Shown here: positions 20,544 through 32,900 of the stretch, piece by piece
Layout of the letters: the number at the start of each line of letters is the position of its first letter
Numbering within the stretch: the first letter of the stretch is position 1
Source: Gordionus sp. m RMFG-2023
Taxonomy: Eukaryota > Nematomorpha > Gordioida > Chordodea > Parachordodidae
Assembly: GCF_954871325.1 (NCBI RefSeq)
Contig: NC_088779.1
Location: 24,042,869-24,106,868, forward strand
Direction: 5' to 3'
Length of the DNA: 64,000 nt
Made by a program: the position numbers and the translations under genes
The notes under the pieces: generated by a model
What the model was told of the DNA's origin: nothing
The model's input: only the letters and a program-made list of their open reading frames with translations
Database searches by the model: none

Positions 20544-20821
20544 TTTAGCATTTATATGAATTTACAATTTTTATTATAGACATTGACACTTTGATTGGAA
20601 ATTTAGAAGATAATTTAATTTTTGCCTTTTATATGCTTTTTATTCAAAATTTAATAAAATTTTCTATACTTATATATTATCTTACATGCACATACATCAT
20701 TATATTTTTACTACCGTTAATCATGTACTTAAACTATAAATGTATATATTAAAAATTTGCATAAACGATACCAGTTGTTATTTATTGTACAAAATTATTG
20801 ACGAGTATATATTAACAGATA

Positions 20822-23800
20822 TTACAAGGTTTTTAAAAATTCATAATATTTTTCAACACTCATCTTGGCAACCTGTACACAAAATTCCTCATCCGTACCA
20901 GAGACCAGAGCTTTCATTGAAATGTATAAGGGTTTTGTTTCATCGTATTGTATTTTTTCAAGGTATTTCAAGAATAAATGCCTATATTTGATAATTTTGG
21001 ACCGAGATGTAAGAATATTTGGCCATTTGACAATCAATTCCCTTTTAATGCCCATATCGTTAGTTAGGTAATCATACCTTTTTATTAGATTAGTTCGATC
21101 TTTATCATAAAAAAAAGAAGAAATAAAATATATAATTAAAAGTAATAATTTGTTTGAGTTTATCATTCTATTTATTAAATATAATGAGCAAATCATATAA
21201 AAAAATATTGACTGCCAATGTAGATTTATCAATTATAATTTTTTATACTCTTGGTAATTAATAAATGATCATACATTTAATTAGTAAAAAAAATAAAATT
21301 GCTCCAAGAATCTGTGAGACTTGTAATCTAAAGATTTATCGAATTCTAATTATCTCAATTTTTTACTGATTACGGGTGCTGCTCCCTCACTCATCTAAAT
21401 ATAACTGTCCAATTATTATAGGGTTCTCCATTTAGAGTGATTTAAAAAAAGGCCATGCTATTTGGGGATAATTAAGATGTTTCCAAATTTTGGATATATT
21501 AAAATTACGCATAATCCATTTATTAAAATAGTGCTGTAAACGTTACTTCAAAAAAGAAGCACGTTACCTGCTATTTAATAAAATCGTTACTTTAATAATA
21601 CTAAATATATATATATTCTCAGTAAGTCACAACTAGGGGAAATTTTACTATTATTTTTATTAAAAAAATAATAAATATGCGATTGTAAATATAAATTAAC
21701 ATATATTTTTTTTCCCTTTTTATGGATTACATAAATTTTAGCGAGATCATAATTTCATCTACAAGAACCATGGCTTTTTTAAAAGATCACGAGCTTCTTA
21801 TTAATCACACGTGTTATAATAGCATCAAAATGGGAAAAAATGCAGCATCCTTAATTTTTATTTTATTAATTAGGCATCATATTTGAAAATATTAATCTTC
21901 CTGTGAACAAATTTATTCATCCATTATAACTTTTTGTGTCCAGGACTTCTATAAGTGAATCTTCGTTTAATAGGTTTGGCACAAAGTACTATTGAAAAAT
22001 GGTGAGCAATAGGTAGAAAGTTAATGGATTATATTGGGCTTGGGATATTTTTATAGTAGTGATAAGTTTGGTGATCATTCTAAAGGTGCCAATTTGTCAT
22101 CTTATATAGCTAGATATAGTTATGTAGGAACGAAAACGTCACCAGGTATAAATTTAATATTGAAGGTTTTTTAAATGTGATTTTTTGATATTTTTATGTT
22201 TTTTTATTTTTTAAATATTTTCCATATGATATAATTAATAATAAATATCGTTCACATATTTAAAATGTGTTTTCATAAAAAATTATTTACCAAAAAAAAT
22301 GTATTTTAATTGACAACTGTATTTGAGTAGGTTTAGAGATATATTACATAAAGAATCAATGGTCTGATTTTTGGGGACCCATTTTTCGGGGGAAATTTTC
22401 TAAGTCAATAAACATGGTCAATTAAATGTTAGAAAAATATTATGGGGTAGGGTTCATATACACAATAAAATTTATTCGGGGATATTTTTTCAAAGATGAG
22501 AAATCTTTGGTCAAATGTTACCTAAAAATGTCAAATATTTTTTTTGTAAAAATATATCTTTTTTTTGTAAAAATATATCTTTTTTATAATTTCCATGCGT
22601 CAAAAATCTTTCAAGATGAAATAACGAATTTTAATCTTATCCAATGTTTTTATAAAGAATTCAAAAAAATTATTAGAGAGTGAGAAGCAGCCGGTCTGAT
22701 TCAAACTAGTTCAAGAGAATGCTCTTCAACCAAATCAGTTTCTCCAAGACAGGTCTCCATTTTTTTGACCGGATTTTTAAAAATTAGAATTTTTACATAC
22801 TTCATTTTGGGTCTGTAAAAGATCCCTTTCATGAGAGGAATGGGGGGGGGGGGGATTAAAAAAAATTCATAATTGAAAAATACCAATGACTAAAGATCAA
22901 GTCAAAGTAATTCCCAATTCAGTCATGGGCTTTGGTTTATAATTTTTTCAATATAAAGTTATAACTATAAACCCTTTATATTAAATACTAACTAATAAAA
23001 GCTAGGTCTAAAAGAAAATTCTGGAAGCGTGACTAAAATACGCATCTCCTTTTATAGAAGCTTAAATTTAATAAAAATTAATAAAGGATCGTATTTTTAA
23101 TAAAATATTTAAAAAAAATACTGTCTAAATACGCATCGCTGATCGATAATTATGTGCTGTTTTTTTAAAAAAATGAATGCATAATCATGTTATTATTATA
23201 GTAGTGCAAATTTAATAAAATTAATATAGAATCTTGTTTAGCTTTTTGAGATGATTTAGAAAATCTTATTTTTAATGGGTAAATTAGTAAAATATCAAAA
23301 AACACTATGACTAAAATAAATATTTTAAAAAATGAATGCAGAATCATGTTTAGCTTTTTAAAAGATTTCAGAAAATGTTACTAGAAATTTAAAAAAAAAT
23401 TGATATTGAGATATAATCAATTTATTTGACTAAATTACAAATCCATAGGCATGCCTTAATAAAAAAGTTTTAATATTAAATAATAAATAATAAATATAGA
23501 ATCATGTTTAGCTTTTTGAGGGGATATTCATTTTTTTTTTTAAATTTAAATATCGAAATTTATTTTTTGACTAAACTATGCACCCTCTTTATAATAGAAA
23601 CGCAAATTTAATAAAATTCATATAGTATAATATTTAGATTGAGGTGTTATTTTAAAAAAAACTGATAAATTAGTAAACTCAAAAAAAAACATTTTTTTAG
23701 ATTATTAAAATACACATCACCATACAAACCCCTATACATCCTTGATGATTATGCACTATAAAAAATGGTAGAATCATGTTTAACTTTTTTATTGGATTCT

Positions 23801-25707
23801 GTTAATATTAATTTTTTTGTTAATTAGAGCCTTTCCAATAGGAGATGATATGGTTTGTAATTTAGTCAATAAAGAGAAGTGTTTTAACAAATCAAATAAA
23901 TATGAATCATATTTAGGTCTTCAAGGGGATTCATAAAATGTAAATTGATTTTTTAATATTGTAAAAAAAAATTTTAAAACTATGCATCCCCCCCTCTAAA
24001 ATGGAACCACCAAGTTAGCTTAAGAAAAACGGTCCTTGCTGGATTCAAATCATGATAGAATTGGCGAGCTAAGCTTTTATTGACTAGAAAGATGATTTCC
24101 AAAAATTATGATTTTTATTTTATAAATATTACAACTAAATGTGGCAGTCTCAATTCAAATAAAATACCAATTGGTTCAACAGAGCCTTTAGTGGTAAGTA
24201 ACAATAACCTTTTAGGTTATTAAATTTAATATCCTCAAAAATTTTAGATTTTTAGTTGGTTTTAGAAAATAAAGATAAATATAGTTAAAATTAAACAAAA
24301 AAATAAAATAAGCTCATAGATTTTATTTCAGAAAATATGATAGATGGCTTAAATTAATATGGGATTTTTAAAAAATTAGTGAGATATTGGATGGATCCAT
24401 AATATTCCCAAAATTAACATTTTCCGAATCAACTTGAAGTGCCAAATATGATTCTATATTTATTTTGTTAAATTAGAGCTCTTTTAAAAGTGGATAGTTT
24501 GGTCGAAAAAAGAAGTAATCCCACTAAAAAAATTAATATTAACATTTCTGAAACCTTTTAAAGAGTTAAACATGATTCTGCATTTATTTTTTTTATAAAG
24601 GATGCATATTTTAGCCATGTATAAAAAAGTATTTTTTTGATATTTTATTAATTTACCAGTTTTTTAAATTAATAAAAAAAATTTCTAAATCAATTTGATA
24701 AGCTAAACATAATTAGATATTATATTAAATTTGTGCCTTAATAATGCATAGTTTCTGTGTACTATGCCTTATTATAGGCTAGACCAAAAAAAACTTTAAA
24801 AAAATTTATTCAAGTTTGGGTCAACCTCTAGAAGATAGACAAAAGGCCCTTTAAATCAATTAGAAATGCCTTCCCTATAGTGACCAAAAGAAAGGGACAA
24901 TTCCTAAATAATTTTATGGAGACTAATATTTAAAATATTTTAACCTGTCATAAGTGTCAAAGGATATTCTTGGAATATTGATTTAATTTCTTGTTTACTA
25001 AAATTTAGTTCTTTAATCATAGTCATGGATGTTAGCTACATATGAATTAATTTTGAAAAATTATACTAAAAATACTTTTAACAATTGAAAATTGTAATCT
25101 ATAATTTTTGGTGAAGATAAAAAACTTAATCGAATATCTTTTGAACTCAAGCCAAACAATTTTTGAATGTTGCCTATAATAAATTTAGATTTTATATAAC
25201 CATAAGAATACCTAGTCTAGAGTCCAATTCCAATGTACTTATAGACAAAATTTTTGGATATTTAATTACTAAATATGTAATATCATTGTGGGAAAATTTT
25301 TTCCATCTTAAATAATTAATTCGGACATGCAGATTGTCAGTGTCTTCTAAGAACAAAAATGGATTTTTTGTGATTACATTATGTATCATGTTGGAAGGAA
25401 TGTTCAATTGAAGCAAAAATAACAAATATTTTTTTATGTCTCTATCAAAATCTGCTTTAATCAAATATTCTGGTATATTTTTCAATTTATCAAATTGTGA
25501 TATATCAACACCAATCTTTATCAGGTTTTGTAAAGTTATGTTACTATTAACAAATTTAGCTAAATTAGCTCCCACATGAGGTTCACTTATATTAATAGAA
25601 TTATCAGTAGGGATAATAGATTTAACGTTAATATTAGAGGATAACCCATAATAATATTTAATTGTACAATTTATATAAGAATTAAGGTGTTTAAGAATTA
25701 ATTTCAT
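20822..25707 (-). CDS. MTERF3: Transcription termination factor 3, mitochondrial (MTERF3)
   Basis: Four exons on the minus strand: 25707-25212, 25173-25076, 25035-24945 and 21099-20822. The phases fit exactly and the total is 963 bp (320 residues). Introns 1 and 2 are 38 and 40 bp; intron 3 is 3.8 kb. The N-terminus is basic and hydrophobic, as for a mitochondrial import signal. Exon 1 shows helical mTERF repeats (QFDKLKNIPEYLIKADFDRD; NVITKNPFLFLEDTDNLHVR). Exon 2 starts GNIQKLFGLSSKDIR. The C-terminal block (YRHLFLKYLEKIQYDETKPL; FCVQVAKMSVEKYYEFLKTL) is diagnostic for the MTERF3 subfamily. In animals MTERF3 represses mitochondrial transcription and supports mitoribosome assembly. At 320 residues it is shorter than the human protein (417), mainly at the N-terminus. 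Confidence 0.94.
21100..24944 (-). other. MTERF3 intron 3 (3.8 kb), with a degenerate inverted repeat array
   Basis: No exon was recognised inside. From about 22990 to 23990 a roughly 110-145-bp unit containing GAATCATGTTTAGCTTTTTG recurs about six times. From about 24420 to 24790 the same motif occurs about three times in the opposite orientation (AAACATGATTCTGCATTT). This looks like a large inverted structure of unknown element type. A 20-bp TTTTTTGTAAAAATATATC duplication lies at 22540-22580 and a G run at 22842-22854. Confidence 0.6.
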
Positions 25708-26903
25708 ATTTCGACGAAATTTTCATATTTTATATTTCAATGAATGAATGTAAATTTATTATCACCATATGGAAAAGATGGCAAGTACTAAACTTTGATA
25801 GGTCTTAAAGCAACTGTACAAAAATATTCTAAGTAAAATAACACATAAAATATAATCAAAAATATATATAAGTATCTAACAAGGCATAAATAGTTGATAT
25901 CCATGCAGTTTCTGAGAAAATATATTTTATACAGTTATCTTGTGCATACACGTCAAAGTTTAGCTACAAAATATGTAATCTGCATAGTATTCAGCCATTC
26001 ATTGAAACGAGATTTTGAAAGATTTGAATAGGCCAAGGGTTTATTTTCTGGTAAAAAAAATATTTTCTACAGATTTTTAAAAAATTCTATTTGGTAAATT
26101 AAAATAAGGTAATAAAAATAAATATAAAATACCTGTAATAATATTGCTAATTATTATGAAATTGATAAATTCTGTCTGAGAATTAGGTTGTTCTAATAAA
26201 TATTAAAAGTTATAATTTATATGAAAGATACTACTTTCTCCTATCTCGATATTTTCTACATAGATTATTTCTCTTCTTTTTTTTGGACAATCCAATAACT
26301 GTTAGATCAGATTCTTTACACCTGCTATGCCTTTTCATTCGTTAGATTGCATGTTCTGCTCTCCATATTCTCTTTATCTAAAATAGTAAAAAAAATTATT
26401 TTTTGATCATATTTAAAATTTGGAAACTAATGAAAGAAATTCAAAAATGAAACTACAAATAATAACATACTTTCATCATCTTTTTGTTGTTTGTCTCTTT
26501 CCAAAATCATGTCAATATCTTATATAAAATTATATATTTTTAAGATAAAATATTACTTAGTATAATTGCGAACACTTTCTCCTGTAAGGCTGTGGTAGCA
26601 TGATGGTATGGATATGAGGTTGTAGCAGTATCTATAGATTTTTTAGAATATTTATAATTTTATATTAGATTTAAGTTATTTTAATCACTATTATTTTTTA
26701 AATACGAGGTATAAATATGAATTGATAGGAAACGTTAGTTACGTGATCTATCACTAAAGCCAAAAATTTGAGCGATTTTTTTAAAATATGTAATGAGTTA
26801 TTATGATGTCCTTTATAAAAAAAAGGGAACAAAATTTTGAAAGTTTGATTAATTTATATAAAAAAAATATAAGCATACAATCTCTATATAATTATTTTAT
26901 TAG
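25708..26903. promoter_or_regulatory. Divergent intergenic region between MTERF3 and MCM9
   Basis: About 1.2 kb separates the MTERF3 start (minus strand) from the first recognised MCM9 exon (plus strand), so both promoters, or one bidirectional promoter, must lie here, along with the unassigned first MCM9 exon. No clear TATA or initiator was seen. Confidence 0.4.
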
Positions 26904-29900
26904 ATAACTTAGTTAAATATCTTTTATCATATCACAAATCTGATTTGGATAATATAGTAGCAAATATAACAAATAATGATTTCAAATTTTTAATAGAGTA
27001 AGAAATGAAATGTATTATAAAATGTGTTTAGTGTAATCAATTTGTTAGATATACTACCAAAAATTTTCCCCTTTATTTTTGAAAACTTTGATCAATGCAT
27101 TGAATTATTTAAGAGTTGCATTAAAACATGCATAAATCTTGGAATCAAGTCAAAAGTAAGTAAATAATAAGATTATAAATAAATTATTTTTAGGAAATAT
27201 CTACAAATCATATAAATATTGATGTATGCTTCATTAATTTACCACTATGTCAAGATATAACACAAATTAGATTTCCGTTAACTCAAGATCTAGGAAAATT
27301 TTTGTGCATAAAAGGTTTTTGTTAATATATATGATAAGTTTTTTAATTTTAATATAAGGTACTGTTATCAGAACATGGACTGTTAAAATGATAGATTGTA
27401 TACGATGGTTTGAATGTCAGAGATGTTTAAAATCTTTCAAAATTTATTTGGATGTGGAAAAATCTATAATTAGTAATGTATCCAGTATGTGCAAACCGGC
27501 AAAATGTGTTGATATTCAATGTAATTCTAAAAAATTTAAGCTTACCACTGCTGACAATCCAAATGGTGATAATTATTTACAATTTATTTTTATTAATGAT
27601 AAAACTGGAAAATAATTATTACTTTTATTATGAAGTAGAAAAATGTCTATTTATTTTTAATTTATTTCCTGTGATCAGTATAGCAAAAAGTTCTTAAACT
27701 AAAATAAATTTTTACAATAACCTCTTACAACTGAGTTAAAAAAACTAATCTACATATTTTTAGATGTACTGCAAACTTAAAATTAATTAGGAAAGGATAA
27801 AACAATATTTAATTTCTATTTATTTACTATACTGAATATTTGTACCCAAAAATAGATTATGGTAAAATTTTTAAAGTGTTAGTACATGAAACATGATATA
27901 TTTAAATATTTCGCATAAATATTTAATATTAATCAGATATGCACAAATACTTTGATATCAGTATTGGACTCAAGGAATCTGTTGGTATTGACTTATACTT
28001 TTAATCATTACTAGTGACCAATACCAAAAATAGTAATTATTAATATGTATGGGAAAAATTGATCTACAAATTTCTAGACAGATAGGAAGAAATAACGAAA
28101 GCATTTTTAAAAAATATTAGGCCCCACACCTAATTTTCATTTTTAACCCCATTTTACAAAACAAGGGTCTAGGGTTGGTCAATTAACCATAGTAATATAT
28201 GACCTGGTCAAATGCTAAAAAATCTGAAGAGAAAATAATCAAAGATATTCTTGAAAAGAAAATGATATAAATATATATGTTCACAATTCAGCTTTTTTAT
28301 TGGATCTCCAGTGAAGCAGGTTATATAAAACAATAATTAGACATACAAGGTGGTAATAATCAAAATATATTAAATGATATATTTCAGAGATAGAAGTATC
28401 ATATTTGATAGCAAAATATTTTGAAAGCTATAATTTCCATAACAAACGATCCGGTTTTTATACATGGAATAGCTGCCTTTGCCCAAAAAGAGAGGTGGCA
28501 TTTTACTAATAATTCCTAGTTCTACTTATTCTATTCTTTGGGAAGAAATTGGTTGATTTGAGATAATATTTATATGATAAATATTAGGGCTATGCCGATC
28601 CACATATTTTTCACCGATCCAATCCGATATTGGTTCAAAACCGATCCGATATTTATACTGATTTTTCATCACCCCTCTTTGAACCAAATGTAATTAAGAA
28701 ATCAATTTTTTTTATGCAAAAGAATTATGCATTTAATTTAATTTTTTTATTTCAACAATAATTTTAAAAAATTATATTATAATAGATAAATTAAATATAA
28801 GAGCCTGTAGATTTTCAGGCAAAGGATCAGAAAATTTCCAAATATTAGTTTTATTAAGAATGGCTGATATTGTTGGCTGACTTTCAGGGCTCTTTTTTTA
28901 AAAAAATTTGATTTGTTTTATCTAATATTTCTCGTTTTTTTTGTATTAGCTCTTTGAATTCCGTTTGATGGAATCGCTATAAATGTTTCCGAATAAATGA
29001 ATTTTTCATTATTCCTCCCCATGAAATAAGAATTCCGCAGATAACGCATTTTGCAAAATTCTCTTTATCTTTATCAAAATATTTCCATAATTCAGAAACC
29101 CTATTTAAAAAATTCTTTTATTTAAAGTATAAATAATAAAATTGGTATTATTTTTTAAAAAAATTAAAAATAAATAAAACTTTGGGTGTTCCTTTCTATT
29201 TTTATAAAAAAACTTTTTTGCATTTTTAGTAAAAGGATAGGATCGGGATTTTTACAGGTATCTACCCGATCCGATATTTTTGGAAAACGCTAAATATCGG
29301 TATCGATCCGATCCGATATTTTATATCCACACAGCCCTAATAAATATAAACTGAATATCTTGACAGCAAGAAAATTGTTTAAAGATATTAATGAAAATGA
29401 TAATATTGAATATGAACAAGAACAAGACTCTGCCACATAAAACAAACATTAATTATAGAATGAATTTACAAAATATAAAATTTAATATTAATGTTGTAAA
29501 CGAACGCGTTCAAATTAAACGCATTCGTGAACGAAGTTTATTTTTTTTCGAAAAAGATGTATGATGTTACTTTTTTTTTGACGAACGCGTCCTTTTTTTA
29601 GTTCGTTTAATTTTAAAAAATCTTCTTATTTTTTTTTCATTTGAAAATAATTTTTTTTTTATTGACTCTAAGCTTTTATTATTTTATCTAATATATTTTG
29701 TTATAAAATATATAGTATATATTTATATTAAATGAAATTATAAAAAAAATGTATTCATAATGAACGAACGTGAATGCGTTTCTTTTTTGGGTTCGATTTT
29801 TGCCAATGAACGTTGAACGTGAAAGGGGTTGTTTGAATTTTTTGGAAATATTTGCAGTACTATACAAAATAAAGTTGTCTTAAAAATCATTTATCTAAAT

Positions 29901-32900
29901 TTGATCATATTTTGCTAGTCAAATATTGATCATTTAAGTAAATCCTATTTGTCTAGTCAAATACACAATCCTGCATGGGTCTTTTATACACAGGGTTTTC
30001 AAAAATTATATTTTAACAACTTCCCACCACCCACATGGAACTATTTTTAAAATATACATATTATTTTATTTAAAAGGGCAAAAATTTACTTTAAATTTAC
30101 CAGTTTTAAAAAAATAATTTCCAGATCCGTTAGACTCTTGTTTAGTAATAAAATTATTTTTGAGTCTTTTAAAAATATATTTATCATAAATAGAAAATAC
30201 GAGAATTAAATGAATGCGATATATTCTATGACAATTCAAAACCTGACAGACTTGAGTCGTCCAGAGAATATCTGGATAGACTTAAAGGTTGTGGTTCGGG
30301 ATTGAATTCGGAATTAATATCGGTTCAATTCATGATAAATTGTCGTGATGAAAAACTCAAAGCAAGATTGTTAGAGGAAAATACGACAGATCGTAACATT
30401 ATTTATGATATTGTTGTCAAATTTCAATCAATTGAGATAACTAATAATAAGACCTGTGAGGAGAAAAATTCATGGAGAAGAGATGATGGAGCGGAATGGC
30501 AAGGCAGTTTAGCATGGAAGGAAAACAAACATGGTTTTAAGTCAAACAAAAACAACAATTTCAAAAAACAAGAGATTATATAGACACCATATAATCTGAG
30601 GCCAAGAAATAAAATTAATTTTATGAATGATTTTATTATTGACATGCAACTAAATAATCTCAACAATGTTAAGATCTGTCTTATTTTCCTCTAACAATCT
30701 TATTTTGAGTTTTTCATTACGACAATTAATCATGAATTGAACCTATATTAATTCCGAATTTAGTCCAGAACCACAACCGAAGTCTATCCAGATATTCTCT
30801 GGACGACTCAATGAGACTAATAGTCGATAGTAGTGATATAAGAACTTGGAAAGCGGTATTGATTGAGAATGTATATTTTATTGTTAACTGTTTATCTAAT
30901 ATGAATTCTTTTATATAATTTAACAATTAATGTTTATTAAGACAAGATTTTATTTGTTTGAATATCATTTTTTAATCAAAATAAGTATCGTCGATAATAT
31001 AAAATTTTAGGTAAAAAAAAAACTTCTTTTTCTGAATTAATATATATCAAAATTACATATTTTAATATAACTTAATGCCCAATTTACATATCACGATCTA
31101 CAATTATTGCCTCAAACAGTAATCATTTTCATGAACATGTATATTAACGCTTTAGATAATAAGAAATATATTATATGACATTAATGTGTTTATAAACATT
31201 AAACTTTAAATTGAAACAACATTATTTAATATAACATGTTACCAAAATGTAACAATATTAATATTATATTCAACCCAGCCCGAACCCAGATTAATTAAGA
31301 AAAAATTTACCCGGCCTAGCCTTGGTCTGGGCCTGTAATTCGCTGATTTTATTTTATAATTTATTTTTAGATAATAAAATATGTGGTACCTCAATGAGTA
31401 ATAGACCTGATACTATGAAAGCAGACGACTATCAGGAAATTAAGATACAAGAAAGAACTCAATCTTCCACATTCACAGGGTACATGATATAATTATCAGA
31501 ATAATGATTAACAACTTAAAAAAATAACAGTTACAAAATGTAAATAAAAATAATTATTTTTATTTCATAAAATGACAAATATAAATAAAAATTGCTATTT
31601 TTTGTAAATGATTGGCCTATTCATACTTTTAATAATATCGATTATCGGCTGATATCGTTTATTTGATATATCAAATTGCCAAGTTAAAAATTTTATACAA
31701 ATATATGGCATAATTTTTTTTACATTGAAATAGTCCATTAGCTTCCCAACAGTAAGTTTCCTATTTGTAAAATAGCGATTAGCTTGGGTTTTGATAGAAT
31801 GGTGGCCAATTTGAATTCCCGCAAGATATGATTTGCAATTAGAGTGTCATAATAATCGGTCTCGGGTTGTAAGCGATTTCGGTTATGCATACCTTTGCTA
31901 TCAACACATGTTTTTTTACGTCACATACTGAATAACCTAAATTAGAGATCAGGCATTTAGAACATGGCCATATTTTTATTTTTGCATCAAGGGTCTAGGA
32001 ATGTTTGAAACTAACATATTCGCGAAGGCGGAAAGCAGGCTAATGCTTGATTCCGCTGTAAGATTAAGGGAGTGTTTAAGAATATCGTCGGTCGATGTTT
32101 ATGTATTGGGATGAACCTATTAACATTTAGTGAAAATATATGCCTTAGACAAAAATTGAGTTACGTCCAACGGAATGAAGAAGAGTGATGTTTTTTATTT
32201 ATTTTTAACGTTGATAATTCAATTTTTTTTGGTCACTAATTTTTAATTTTAAAGTAAAAAGCTCAGTCGTTCCCGCACGTGCAAAGTTGTTCTTCGGGGC
32301 TCCTCATTGGTGGATTCTTGTAAAGTTGGGGATGACGTCACTATAAATGGAGTGTTGCGTTTAAGATACTATTTCGAGTTTGGATTTTTTTTTAAAAAAA
32401 TGCATATTTTTATGTGATATTTTTGTTCCTTATTTTTTTAAAAATAGCGCCATCTAAGTTTAATACTTTTCTTTGAATTTCGTCTACTTATGACAGGGAT
32501 ACTTTCTATCTTTTGCTACTTGTATTAAAGTTCTCAAAAAATTAAGTTACGCATTTATAAAATTTATTTATCCAATAAAAGACAGTTTAAAAAAAATTAT
32601 ATTCTTTTTAATTTCGTTTAATCATCCTAAGTTCTTTTTAATTTTGTTTATCATCTTAAATTCCTTATCTATGCTTTATTCTTAGCCCGCGGGCAGCGAC
32701 AGAATCTGGAATAGAAATGGAAACTGTTTTCGTGGCAAATCATGTGACCGTTGACAACGAAATATCGAATGAATTCACTCATAGTTTGACTTACGCGCCC
32801 CTTCAAATGAAAAATGTTATTGGGGGTCTGCAGTTACCTGATCAAGTATATGGCTTTTTTTTATATTTACCAATTTTTTCTTTAAAAAATTACAAATAGG

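Noticed and set aside
27566-27615. Reading MCM9 on past 27565 to the stop at 27615
   Set aside because: The continuation resembles the next motif only weakly. A GT donor at 27566 joins in exact phase to 31371, which carries the true [10 protein letters not shown] motif.
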